IMG/VR virus record: IMGVR_UViG_3300044972_000183
Location: 1-22,634 of that record
Reading direction: 5' to 3' (one strand)
From: a virus
Length of the DNA: 22,634 nucleotides
Under the pieces are notes generated by a model. The model ran no database searches and was not told the origin of the DNA. It worked only from the letters and a program-made list of their open reading frames with translations. Both the position numbers and the translations under genes were made by a program. The first letter of the stretch is position 1, and each line of letters opens with the position of its first letter. Positions 1 through 7,420 of this stretch are shown here, in pieces.

Positions 1-63
1 GATGATGAATACTGGAATAAACTCCACTTTTTGTTCATCATCGGTCCATCTTACTCTGTCCAT
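1..63 (-). CDS. 5' end of an unknown small gene, cut by the window edge
   Basis: An ATG at 63 opens a frame that stays open to base 1 (21 codons visible, beginning MDRVRWTDDEQK). It starts three bases after the stop of the upstream gene, and a purine-rich GGGGG stretch lies just before it as a plausible ribosome binding site. The visible residues are charged with a Trp-Thr-Asp-Asp-Glu run; no family is recognisable. It looks like the next member of the leftward early run, but its length and product cannot be told from here. Confidence 0.5.
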   Translation of the reverse strand, partial: MDRVRWTDDEQKVEFIPVFII

Positions 64-65
64 GA

Positions 66-308
66 CTAGCCCCCCATGAAGTCGCCACCTTCAACCGCAG
101 CGTTTACATCCCGGCCAGTGTAAGACGCTTTGTTGTCCGCATGGATTTGCTCCGTGCTTCTGGCTGGCTGAAGCGACTGGGCATATACGAGAAGTTCGTA
201 AGCATCAATGACGCCTTCGATTTTTATTTTGTTGCCGTCCCGTTTGGTGAAGCCGTGTGTGTTGTTGTCGATCCACTCGGCCAGTTGTGCTGCTTGTACC
301 TGTTTCAT
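66..308 (-). CDS. Hypothetical 80-residue early protein
   Basis: Small soluble protein, 80 residues, beginning MKQVQAAQLAEWIDNN. A strong GAAGGAGAAGAG ribosome binding site precedes the ATG. The first half reads like a compact alpha/beta domain (AQLAEWIDNN, then KIKIEGVIDAYELLVYAQSL), and the C-terminal third is Gly/Asp-rich and probably disordered. It sits in a leftward run of small genes headed by the DNA-binding protein at 989-1759 and is spaced 14 bases from the 25-residue micro-gene upstream. I recognise no family; as a phage early protein it could be a host-takeover or regulatory factor, but nothing in the sequence shows that. Confidence 0.7.
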   Translation of the reverse strand: MKQVQAAQLAEWIDNNTHGFTKRDGNKIKIEGVIDAYELLVYAQSLQPARSTEQIHADNKASYTGRDVNAAVEGGDFMGG

Positions 309-322
309 TTGCTCTTCTCCTT

Positions 323-400
323 CTAAAATCTAATCTCATCGTCGGCCCAGTCGTAAATATCCCAGCCGAAATTATCGTGCAGGAATTGGCGCAGGGTCAT
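323..400 (-). CDS. Micro-gene encoding a 25-residue acidic peptide
   Basis: A 25-codon frame (begins MTLRQFLHDNFGWDI, ends DDEIRF) occupies the otherwise empty space between the 146-residue gene and the 80-residue gene. Its ATG overlaps the upstream stop in an ATGA arrangement, and GAAGGGG lies immediately upstream as a good ribosome binding site. The stop is followed directly by the ribosome binding site of the next gene. The exact tiling and translation signals argue for a real gene despite the size. Composition is acidic with several aromatics. Function is unknown; it could alternatively be a short coupling frame that carries ribosomes to the next gene. Confidence 0.5.
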   Translation of the reverse strand: MTLRQFLHDNFGWDIYDWADDEIRF

Positions 401-837
401 TGCCCCTTCTCCCGTATCTCAAGGTCAAAAAAGTCCAGTGTGGCGCGGACAACAGGAACGTAATCACTACCCCATCCTAGTCTTGCCACCACATCTACCA
501 GCGGGTCAGGCTTGGGCTTGCGTATAACGAAAGCGCCTATAGCGCCTGCCGCAGAAGCAGACCGTCCATCTTTGATATGGTCAATCGCCTTTGCTACCGC
601 ATCGCTCACCTCTTGCTTAAAGGCTTCGTGCTGTTCTTCTGTCTGCGCGATGCGGGAGTGCATGGCGTATATCTGAGATGCGTGTGCGACCTTATCCGCT
701 TCGTGCGCTTCGATGGCACGGCATAGTGCTTCGTCTTGTGCTTGAGATAATCGACACATCTGTAGTTTTAGTGGCAACTCTCGCTCCGCCAATACCTCAT
801 TCACCAGCGCCAAGGCTTTTGCTTCAATGTCTGTCAT
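397..837 (-). CDS. Hypothetical 146-residue protein, helical
   Basis: Protein of 146 residues starting MTDIEAKALALVNEVLAE. The first two thirds are charged and predicted helical (for example EAHEADKVAHASQIYAMHSR and EEQHEAFKQEVSDAVAKAID), with heptad-like spacing that could form a coiled coil. The C-terminal third carries RKPKPDPLVDVVARLGWG and ends in an acidic/basic helix. The start overlaps the preceding stop in an ATGA junction and its own stop overlaps the start of the 25-residue micro-gene the same way, so translation is probably coupled along the run. I do not recognise a family. It is most likely a cytoplasmic early phage protein. Confidence 0.72.
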   Translation of the reverse strand: MTDIEAKALALVNEVLAERELPLKLQMCRLSQAQDEALCRAIEAHEADKVAHASQIYAMHSRIAQTEEQHEAFKQEVSDAVAKAIDHIKDGRSASAAGAIGAFVIRKPKPDPLVDVVARLGWGSDYVPVVRATLDFFDLEIREKGQ

Positions 838-989
838 TTCAAATGCTCCCCTTCTTCAATCCGATCCGCCAGCCAACGTGTGTTGCGTTCGAACATGTTC
901 ATCTTACCTGAGCGAAGCCAAGCGATGATTGCTTCCTTCTCATTCACGACAGGCATTTTCTCTTCCGTAGTTTTTGTAGGACGTGTCAT
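834..989 (-). CDS. Hypothetical 51-residue protein
   Basis: The chosen start at 989 (MTRPTKTTEEKMPVV) overlaps the stop of the regulator gene in a TAATG junction and has a strong AAGGAG six to nine bases upstream; a longer frame beginning at 1052 would lie inside the regulator gene and lacks these signals. The 51-residue product is charged, with a central helix (NEKEAIIAWLRSGKM) and a second helix rich in Arg and Glu. No family recognised. Its tight coupling to the DNA-binding protein upstream suggests co-expression early in infection, which is inference. Confidence 0.65.
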   Translation of the reverse strand: MTRPTKTTEEKMPVVNEKEAIIAWLRSGKMNMFERNTRWLADRIEEGEHLK

Positions 990-1759
990 TATATTAACTC
1001 CTTGATTGTAAACCCTTTTGTCTGAGCGTAGGCGATGAGGTCGTCGATCCACATGATGCCTTTACCTGAAACAAAATACTGATTGACGCCCCGGTAGGGT
1101 ACGTTCTTCACGTCGCCCCATGTGTGGGCCGATTGCTCGTACATTCGTATATCTGCACGATGAACCGACGGGTGCGTGCGGCGCAGAAAGTTCGCAGCCT
1201 CAGCCGCGATCAATTTCGTGTGGCCTCGGAACTCCCGCCGAGCGACCGTCTGCTCTATTTCTGTATCGGCTGGGACGAATTTAGTTACCTCGGCGTATCG
1301 TTCCGTCTTCGATACAGCGACGGTTCCCGTTTCTTTAAGCCAACCCTTAATCGTTCTGCGGTCGCTGCCGTATAGACGCATAAGTTGAGCGCATGTCATG
1401 GTCGGGGCCATCGTGCAGAAGGTATCTGGAACAGACCGCTTCCTTCCGCTTGAACTGACAACGATCTCCGTAAGTTTAAGTTCATCCATCCAACGAACGA
1501 CCACCGACCTAATCCGGCCATAATGTTTAACGAGTTGCGACACATTCATAGTGCGCGCCAACTCCCGTAGGTCCTCCGGCGGTGGCGATTTATGGGAAAC
1601 AAATTCCCGCTTCAGCCCTATCTTTCTACGCCGCGTATCAACGGCGTCGGCAGAACGGCCAAGCACTTCTCCGATCTGCCCGTATGTCAGATTCTTATGG
1701 TAAAGTTCTGTGAGTGTAGCGTCCTCTTCGGCGCGCCACGGCATAAAACTGTTAGACAT
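989..1759 (-). CDS. Putative DNA-binding regulator with multiple helix-turn-helix segments
   Basis: A 256-residue protein. Residues 5-50 (MPWRAEEDATLTELYHKN, then YGQIGEVLGRSADAVDTRRR) match the pattern of a SANT/Myb or GcrA-like helix-turn-helix as found in phage regulators. Residues 71-93 and 121-143 are two related copies of another helix-turn-helix-like unit (QLVKHYGRIRSVVVRW and QLMRLYGSDRRTIKGW), 50 residues apart. The C-terminus holds a small domain with WGDVKNVPYRG and MWIDDLIAYAQ. I chose ATG 1759 because GAGGGAG lies just upstream; an ATG at 1771 is also possible. The gene is divergent from the polymerase operon, fitting a transcription switch protein. The DNA-binding role is inferred from motifs; the target is unknown. 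Confidence 0.7.
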   Translation of the reverse strand: MSNSFMPWRAEEDATLTELYHKNLTYGQIGEVLGRSADAVDTRRRKIGLKREFVSHKSPPPEDLRELARTMNVSQLVKHYGRIRSVVVRWMDELKLTEIVVSSSGRKRSVPDTFCTMAPTMTCAQLMRLYGSDRRTIKGWLKETGTVAVSKTERYAEVTKFVPADTEIEQTVARREFRGHTKLIAAEAANFLRRTHPSVHRADIRMYEQSAHTWGDVKNVPYRGVNQYFVSGKGIMWIDDLIAYAQTKGFTIKELI

Positions 1760-1902
1760 AAACTCCCTCATTTGTTGTTGCCCTTCTTGGGTGGCACAGT
1801 TTTAATATCGAACGCAAGAACTTTTTTTTGTTGACGACACTATGCTGTTTGTGCCAGCTATACGGAAAGCAAACGTGACACCGACGAAAAAGAGGGAAGA
1901 GT
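1760..1902. promoter_or_regulatory. Divergent intergenic region, likely promoters for both directions
   Basis: This is the only sizeable spacer between divergent transcription units, separating the leftward regulator run from the rightward polymerase operon, so promoters for both must lie here or nearby. It contains an eight-T run at 1822-1829 followed by TTGACG at 1831-1836, which resembles a -35 box, but the TATACG at 1859 is about 22 bases away, too far for a standard sigma-70 promoter. AGAGGGAAGAG before ATG 1903 is a good ribosome binding site for the polymerase. The exact promoter and operator sites are not determined. Confidence 0.4.
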
Positions 1903-3810
1903 ATGGTAGTAAGCATCGACTTCGAGACGCGTAGCGCCGTCGATCTCCGCAAGACTGGCGTCTATAAGTACGCCTCCGATCCCTCAACCGACATCTGGTG
2001 CATGGCATACAAAGCGCCGTGGTCTGACGACGTGCTAGTATGGCAGCCGGGCGATGCGGTAGATACCCACCTCGAAGATTGGATCGTTGAAGGCGGATTG
2101 CTCTCGGCATGGAACGCGAACTTCGAGCGCACGATCTGGAACGAGATCATGGTTGGCCGCTACCAATGGCCCCGCACCGGCATTAAACAATGGCGCTGCA
2201 CAATGGCGCAGGCCAGCGCGATGGGGCTACCTCGCGCACTAGGCCAAGCGGCGTCTGTCCTTGGCGTTGAAGAACAGAAGGACAAAGCTGGCGCGGCCCT
2301 TATGCTCCGGATGGCACGGCCCCGTAAGGTGAACGCCGACGGCAGCTATACTTGGTGGAACACGAAAGACAAGATCGATACGCTAGTAGCGTACTGCATC
2401 CAAGATGTTAAAACAGAACTATCCGTAGCTGCGACACTGAACGACATGCCCGACAGTGAGCGTCGTCTTTATCAACTTGACCAGCGCATCAACGACCGTG
2501 GCGTTAAGGTTGACCTTGACCTCATCGAACGGGTTAGCAAACTTGCTAACTCCGCGTCAGAGAATATCGACGCAGAGATCAAGCGCCTTACTAACGGCCA
2601 GGTCAAAGCAGCAACGAACGCAATGGACTTAACTGCGTGGCTTCGTGGCTATGGGTTAAAGGTGAACTCCGTGGACAAGCAGACCGTGACGCGGATGCTG
2701 GGCATGGAGAAGCTACACCCCATCATCAAGCAGGTGCTGCGACTACGCCAAGACGGAGCCAAGTCTAGCACCGCTAAGTATGAGGCAATGGTCAACGCGG
2801 CTAACGCCGATGACCGTATGCGCGGCCTTCTTATGTATCATGGCGCGGCAACGGGCCGCTGGTCTGGTCGGCTGGTGCAGCCGCAGAACTTTCCACGTCC
2901 GCAAAAGAAGCAAGCCGAGTTGGACGAGATCATCGCCAAGCTAAAGGCTGACGAGGATGTGTCAGAATATGGGGCCGGAACGGTCCTAGCTTCCGACCTG
3001 TTACGCTCGATGCTGATTGCCGACGATGGCCACCGCCTTATGTTTGCCGACTACTCCGCGATTGAAGCGCGTGTCTTGGCGTGGATAGCTGGGCAGACTG
3101 ATCTGGTTGAGACGTTCCGCAATGGCGGGGACGTGTACAAAGAAATGGCATCGGCCATCTATAACGTAAACGTAGAGAGCGTGACAGACGGGCAGCGCCA
3201 AGTTGGCAAGATGGCAATCTTGGGTTGTGGCTATGGCATGGGCGGCAAACGCTTTGCCGAGCAGTGCGCAACGATGGGTATCAATGTAGACGAGGACGAA
3301 GCCAAGCGCATTGTCTCCGTGTACCGCGAGAAGAACAATCGGATCGCGCAATACTGGCGTGATAGTGAGAACGATTTTGTAGAGATGGTGAAGGGAGCAG
3401 GCCGTGTTGGGTCGGTCGAACTCCCACTACCTAGCGGGCGGTCGCTAACGTACCACAATCCGCGCATCATTCAGCGAGAGACACCTTGGGGGGCTATGCG
3501 CGACACAGCCCAAGTCGATACGCTGAATAGTGTGACGCGTCAGTGGGTGTCCCAGATAATCTGGGGCGGTCTATTGACGGAGAATGTGGTGCAAGCGACC
3601 GCCCGCGACCTGATGGCCACGGCCATGATGGCGTTGGAACTTAAAGGCTACAACGTAATCCTGTCCGTACACGATGAAATCATTAGCGAAGTGCCAGATG
3701 ATTTTGGTTCGCTTGAAGAGATGATTGAAATCATGACACGAGTTCCGGCATGGGCGGATGGATGCCCAGTCAACGCCGAAGGCAAAGAAGGAAAGAGGTA
3801 TCGCAAATGA
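1903..3810 (+). CDS. polA: Family A DNA polymerase (Pol I-like) with 3'-5' exonuclease
   Basis: Replicative phage DNA polymerase of 635 residues; the 5'-3' exonuclease domain of bacterial Pol I is absent, as is common in phages. The N-terminal DEDD proofreading domain shows IDFET (Asp6, Glu8), NANFE (residues 71-75) and YCIQD (Asp168). The polymerase domain shows motif A FADYSAIEAR (Asp383), motif B RQVGKMAILGCGYG (432-445) and motif C VHDE (589-592). At the position of E. coli Phe762 the residue is Leu440, a variant known among viral PolA. First gene of a rightward operon; its TGA overlaps the ATG of the nuclease gene. AGAGGGAAGAG precedes the start. Family assignment is secure. Confidence 0.96.
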   Translation: MVVSIDFETRSAVDLRKTGVYKYASDPSTDIWCMAYKAPWSDDVLVWQPGDAVDTHLEDWIVEGGLLSAWNANFERTIWNEIMVGRYQWPRTGIKQWRCTMAQASAMGLPRALGQAASVLGVEEQKDKAGAALMLRMARPRKVNADGSYTWWNTKDKIDTLVAYCIQDVKTELSVAATLNDMPDSERRLYQLDQRINDRGVKVDLDLIERVSKLANSASENIDAEIKRLTNGQVKAATNAMDLTAWLRGYGLKVNSVDKQTVTRMLGMEKLHPIIKQVLRLRQDGAKSSTAKYEAMVNAANADDRMRGLLMYHGAATGRWSGRLVQPQNFPRPQKKQAELDEIIAKLKADEDVSEYGAGTVLASDLLRSMLIADDGHRLMFADYSAIEARVLAWIAGQTDLVETFRNGGDVYKEMASAIYNVNVESVTDGQRQVGKMAILGCGYGMGGKRFAEQCATMGINVDEDEAKRIVSVYREKNNRIAQYWRDSENDFVEMVKGAGRVGSVELPLPSGRSLTYHNPRIIQRETPWGAMRDTAQVDTLNSVTRQWVSQIIWGGLLTENVVQATARDLMATAMMALELKGYNVILSVHDEIISEVPDDFGSLEEMIEIMTRVPAWADGCPVNAEGKEGKRYRK

Positions 3811-4952
3811 CAGAACACGCAAAGTTTGGCGCGTCGAATGCAAAGCGCCGCATGGGTTGCCCAGGTTCACTTAAAGCCGAGGCTCCGTTCCCTAATGAGA
3901 GTTCGCCATACGCTGAACTCGGTACGGCAGCGCACGAACTCGGTGAGTTCTGCTTAGTCAATGGACATGAAGATGCCTTCGCCTTCATTGGCCAAGAGCA
4001 TAACGGCCACAAGGTTGACGACAACATGGCCCGTGCGGTGCAGGTTTACATCGACTACATTCGAGATGTGGCCACATCGGAACCAAGCATCTGCCGCTAT
4101 GAGAAACGCTTTAGCCTAGACAAACTTGATCCACCCATGCCGATGTTCGGCACGGCTGACTGTATTATCTACGCCAAAGCAACCGGGACGCTTTACGTCA
4201 TCGACTATAAGCACGGCCAAGGCGTTGCGGTTGAAGTCACAGACAACGAGCAGCTTAAATACTATGCGCTTGGCGCTATCCTTGAGATAGGCGAGAAGGC
4301 TCCAGTCAATAAGGTTATCACGGTTGTTGTGCAGCCACGCGCCATGCACCACGATGGGCCGGTGCGTCAGTATAGCTACAGCCGTGACGAGATCATGGAC
4401 TTTGGAACCGAACTGATTGACGCAGCGCACGAAGCCATGAAGCCAGACGCAGCGCGCATATCTGGTAAGCACTGCACATTCTGTCTGGCAGCAGGAACTT
4501 GTTCGGCTCTGCGCAACAACGCCCTTGAGATCGCACAAGACGAGTTCGGCACAGTGCGAAACATCAATGACCTATCCCCTCAAGAGATAGCGGACTTCCT
4601 GCAAAGGGTTCCGCTGATTGAAGAATGGATCAAGTCTTTGCGCCGCCACGCCAATAACATACTTGACGCTGGCGCGGAACTTCCCGGCTACAAGCTGGTT
4701 GAGAAACGACCGACTCGCCGCTGGCGGGTTGAGGAAGAGTTTGTGGCTTGGGCCACAGAAGAAGGTCTCGATGACGACGACATCTACGAAAAGAAGTTGA
4801 AGTCGCCACCGCAGATCGAGCGCCTTGTGGGTAAGAAGAACTTGCCTGCCTCGCTCGTTATAGCTGTATCATCCGGCACATCTATGGTCGCTGATACAGA
4901 TAACCGTCCGGCTGTTGCCCTGTTGGCAGCAGACGAATTTACCGTTGAATAA
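3807..4952 (+). CDS. DUF2800-type PD-(D/E)XK nuclease with probable Fe-S cysteines
   Basis: A 381-residue protein that I assign to the DUF2800 family, related in plan to Cas4/RecB-type nucleases. Visible signatures are GTAAHELGEFC (39-49, the conserved His), FGTADC (Asp118), VIDYKHGQG (Asp133, Lys135) and QLKYYALG (149-156). Cys18 (GCPGSL) plus CTFC and Cys232 (223-232) give the one-plus-three cysteine layout of an iron-sulfur nuclease. The start at 3807 overlaps the polymerase stop (ATGA) with GAAAGAGG upstream; an in-frame upstream ATG at 3750 lies inside the polymerase gene and is unlikely. It is probably an exonuclease or end-processing enzyme in phage replication or recombination with its operon partners; substrate is not shown. 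Confidence 0.88.
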   Translation: MTEHAKFGASNAKRRMGCPGSLKAEAPFPNESSPYAELGTAAHELGEFCLVNGHEDAFAFIGQEHNGHKVDDNMARAVQVYIDYIRDVATSEPSICRYEKRFSLDKLDPPMPMFGTADCIIYAKATGTLYVIDYKHGQGVAVEVTDNEQLKYYALGAILEIGEKAPVNKVITVVVQPRAMHHDGPVRQYSYSRDEIMDFGTELIDAAHEAMKPDAARISGKHCTFCLAAGTCSALRNNALEIAQDEFGTVRNINDLSPQEIADFLQRVPLIEEWIKSLRRHANNILDAGAELPGYKLVEKRPTRRWRVEEEFVAWATEEGLDDDDIYEKKLKSPPQIERLVGKKNLPASLVIAVSSGTSMVADTDNRPAVALLAADEFTVE

Positions 4953-4962
4953 GGAAACACCG

Positions 4963-5523
4963 ATGTCAAAAGTTATTACACCTGAAGCAATCATCTCTTA
5001 TCCGCATGTGTTTGAACCACAGATTCCGCCGGGTGCAAGTGAGCCAGTCTATTCTTGCTGCCTTGTATTCCCTGACGGGACGGACATGTCCGAACTGAAA
5101 GCGGTTGCGGCGTCTGTTGCTAAGGAAAAGTGGGGAGACAAGACCAAATCGTTAATGGAAGGCGGCAAAATCCGTATGCCTTTCCGTAACGATGGCGAAG
5201 AGAAGGGCTACCCTGAAGGGTCGGTCTTCATGAACGTCAAATCTAAGCAAGCCCCCGGTGTGGTCAGCAAGTTTGCTGGCGAGAACGGCAAGCCTGCTCC
5301 GATCACTGACCCCAAGGAAATCTATCCGGGGGCCAAGGTCCGTGCCTCGCTGCGTGCGTATGCGTACAGCGTCAATGGCAACAATGGCGTTGCCTTCTCA
5401 CTGGGCAATCTTCAGAAGGTAGCCGACGGTCCCCGTATGGATGGCCGTCTGTCTGCTGCGGACGAGTTCACTGCGACGGAACGTCCGTCCGCAGACATCT
5501 CCGACCTTGACGATTTGCTCTAA
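4963..5523 (+). CDS. DUF2815-type single-stranded DNA-binding protein
   Basis: A 186-residue protein starting MSKVITPEAIISYPHVFEP, preceded by AAGGAAACACCG as ribosome binding site ten bases after the nuclease stop. The start YPHVFEPQIPPG, the PEGSVFMNVKSKQAPGV and the IYPGAKVRASLRAYAYS segments are typical of DUF2815, a family that pairs with family A polymerase and DUF2800 in many phages and is considered a T7 gp2.5-like OB-fold single-strand binder. The C-terminus is acidic and ends DISDLDDLL, as in single-strand binding proteins that recruit partners through an acidic tip. Last gene of the rightward operon, followed by the hairpin at 5537-5570. Binding activity is inferred from family. 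Confidence 0.88.
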   Translation: MSKVITPEAIISYPHVFEPQIPPGASEPVYSCCLVFPDGTDMSELKAVAASVAKEKWGDKTKSLMEGGKIRMPFRNDGEEKGYPEGSVFMNVKSKQAPGVVSKFAGENGKPAPITDPKEIYPGAKVRASLRAYAYSVNGNNGVAFSLGNLQKVADGPRMDGRLSAADEFTATERPSADISDLDDLL

Positions 5524-5536
5524 GTGAAGGGAAGGG

Positions 5537-5570
5537 AAGGGCCGAGGAGTTGGAAGTCACCTCGGCCCTT
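5537..5570. terminator. Strong hairpin between convergent operons, probable bidirectional terminator
   Basis: An 11-base perfect inverted repeat, AAGGGCCGAGG at 5537-5547 and its complement at 5560-5570, with a 12-base loop. It lies between the stop of the single-strand binding gene (5523) and the stop of the helicase gene (5572), exactly where rightward and leftward transcription meet. Neither side has a long T run (CTTAATCT on one side, CCCTTCCC on the other), so termination may be incomplete or rely on hairpin strength. Position and GC-rich stem make the terminator role likely. Confidence 0.8.
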
Positions 5571-5571
5571 C

Positions 5572-6855
5572 TTAATCTAAAGCCTCAGAAATCATCTGGG
5601 CTTTCTTGGCTAGGGTCTTAGCCACAATCTCATCGACAGAATTGACAAGGCCAAACGTCCGCACGATGACGGGCTTTGTCTGGCCGATACGGTGGCAACG
5701 CTTAGCCGCCTGCGCGTTCACCGCCGGAACCCAATCCATCTCCACAAACGCCACCTGATTTGCAGCCGTCAATGTAATGGCGGTGGAGCAGGCCGTGATC
5801 TGGCCGATGAAGACGCGCACCTTCGGGTCGGTCTGGAAGTTATCAATCGCCGCTTGACGGTCAGCGGAAGACATACCGCCTGCCACTACCACCGGATTGA
5901 AGTCTTTCAGTCTATCGTACAACGTCTGGATTGCGTCGGTGTGGTAGGCAAAGATTACGATTTTGTCGTAGGCATCATCAGCCAACTCGCCCGCTATCTG
6001 TGTGGCGATAGGCGCTGCCTTGGCCGCACCAGTTAAGCGACGTAGTGACGCGATGTGAGGGGCAATGCTTTCGATCTCGGTAGACAAGTCTTGATTTGTC
6101 AGCGAATGCGCGAGAATCATATCGACCGCTTCGGCTTGGCGTGGATCGTCGATGTGTTTGCGGTCGCTCCAATTAGCAATCTCAACAGGTACATCTTGCC
6201 ACCATATTGGAGGTAAATCTTTCAGCACGACCTCGCCCTTGCGGCGGAGCATGATTGCTTTTAGCACGGTCTTGAACTCATCCATGCGCTCGGCCTTGTT
6301 GCCAAGAATTTGCAAGCCGAACTGTCCGCTCCAAGTCTTGCAGAAGTAGGTCGTAAACTCGGTGAAGTTTAGTGGGTACTTCCAAATCGCTTTGAGATGC
6401 GTCCAGAAATCACTGACGTTGTTAGGAATGGGAGTACCACTAAGAAGCCAAACACGATCAGCGAAACGAATAAGACCATCGCCGCGACAGTACTGACCAT
6501 ATAGATACTTTGTGCGCTTAGCAGTACGGTTCTTGAGATAATGCGCTTCATCCAAGACAAGAACGTCTGGCTCAAACTTTGCGATTTCATTGCGAACCTC
6601 CTTCGATTGCGTAATCTTATCGTAGCTAAAGACTTTGACTTCGCGCTCGACCGTACCCCACTTGTCGAACTCACGACGCCAGTTAATCTTGGCGATGGCA
6701 GGACAAACGACAACGATCTTTGTTAAGCCGAGTGTATCACACGCTGCGATAACTTGAAGTGTTTTGCCAAGGCCCTGCTCATCCGCAAGGAATGCGGCGG
6801 GGTTCTTACAGAGAAAGTCTGCGCCGACCTTTTGGTAATCAAACAGATGATCCAT
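5572..6855 (-). CDS. SNF2-family DNA helicase/ATPase
   Basis: A 427-residue superfamily 2 ATPase. Visible motifs: DYQKVGADF at the start (Q-like region), Walker A DEQGLGKT (25-32), DEAH (102-105), motif III SGTP (139-142), and motif VI QAAKRCHRIGQ (382-392), the last being diagnostic of SNF2 proteins. It is short, as in phage helicases of this type, without extra domains. I chose ATG 6855, which gives the usual family N-terminus; an in-frame TTG at 6885 is less likely. The first 17 bases overlap the HNH gene. It is transcribed leftward at the end of the late run yet likely serves DNA replication or recombination with the polymerase operon. Confidence 0.92.
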   Translation of the reverse strand: MDHLFDYQKVGADFLCKNPAAFLADEQGLGKTLQVIAACDTLGLTKIVVVCPAIAKINWRREFDKWGTVEREVKVFSYDKITQSKEVRNEIAKFEPDVLVLDEAHYLKNRTAKRTKYLYGQYCRGDGLIRFADRVWLLSGTPIPNNVSDFWTHLKAIWKYPLNFTEFTTYFCKTWSGQFGLQILGNKAERMDEFKTVLKAIMLRRKGEVVLKDLPPIWWQDVPVEIANWSDRKHIDDPRQAEAVDMILAHSLTNQDLSTEIESIAPHIASLRRLTGAAKAAPIATQIAGELADDAYDKIVIFAYHTDAIQTLYDRLKDFNPVVVAGGMSSADRQAAIDNFQTDPKVRVFIGQITACSTAITLTAANQVAFVEMDWVPAVNAQAAKRCHRIGQTKPVIVRTFGLVNSVDEIVAKTLAKKAQMISEALD

Positions 6856-7420
6856 TGATTCGGTAGCTCCCCGTTTCCGTATCAAATTTTATGATATTAT
6901 GTTCTAATAAAAAAGGGACACAATCCATTAAAGAATTATGTGCGTCAGCATGTTCTTTTTTAGAACACACGAACAGGTTGCCCAAACGGTTGTCTGTATC
7001 TACGCAATTTATATGATGAACAACTTCTTCCGGAGTTAGAAACCGGCCAATGGCGCGCTCAACAACTAGGCGGTGTTGGTGAACGTATCCTTTTTTAGCG
7101 TATGGGTGGCCCGTGCATTTCTCTATAATGCTGCCTTTGTTAGTTCCTCTGCGTCTACGAACAGACCCGTCCGGTTTACTTACAATTGCCTTACGGCACT
7201 CCTCGGAACAAACCGCCGAGCCGTACCTTTTGTAGTTACTTAAGTGCGCCAAAACTACCGCGCCACAGACGCACTTAGTTTCTATGAAATATCTATTGGC
7301 CGATTTCCCTCGGTATAAATACGGCTTCCTAAATATGCCGTCGCCTTTTTCTATTAAGCCAGCATATTTATCGCTGTATCGTTCGTTTTCTTGGAGTTTC
7401 ACTCCGCGCTTTGTTGGCAT
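6839..7420 (-). CDS. HNH endonuclease with zinc-finger cysteines, probable homing-type intruder
   Basis: A 193-residue protein. Cys50, Cys52, Cys71 and Cys75 form a likely zinc-binding knuckle. The HNH core follows: HQHRLVVERAIGRFLTPEEV (114-133), then VVHHINCVDTDNRLGNLF (133-150) with His135/136 and Asn144/148, and KKEHADAH (154-161). The N-terminal part may bind DNA. The ATG at 7420 has GGGGA upstream. The gene overlaps the 3' end of the resolvase gene by 53 bases and the helicase start by 17 bases, and is visibly more AT-rich (about 45% G+C over 6901-7380 by hand count) than the helicase gene, consistent with a mobile free-standing homing endonuclease. A packaging-related HNH role is less likely because of its site. 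Confidence 0.87.
   Translation of the reverse strand: MPTKRGVKLQENERYSDKYAGLIEKGDGIFRKPYLYRGKSANRYFIETKCVCGAVVLAHLSNYKRYGSAVCSEECRKAIVSKPDGSVRRRRGTNKGSIIEKCTGHPYAKKGYVHQHRLVVERAIGRFLTPEEVVHHINCVDTDNRLGNLFVCSKKEHADAHNSLMDCVPFLLEHNIIKFDTETGSYRINGSSV

Noticed and set aside
1831-1864. TTGACG / TATACG as a sigma-70 promoter for the polymerase operon
   Set aside because: The spacing of about 22 bases is too long for a standard promoter; kept only as a note in the regulatory region.
1802-2110. Minus-strand frames covering the divergent spacer and the polymerase start
   Set aside because: Overlap the exonuclease motif region of the polymerase, contain Arg/Cys-rich shadow composition and no good start.
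6856-6885. Extended helicase start at 6885
   Set aside because: It is a TTG codon without a good ribosome binding site; ATG 6855 gives the usual family N-terminus.
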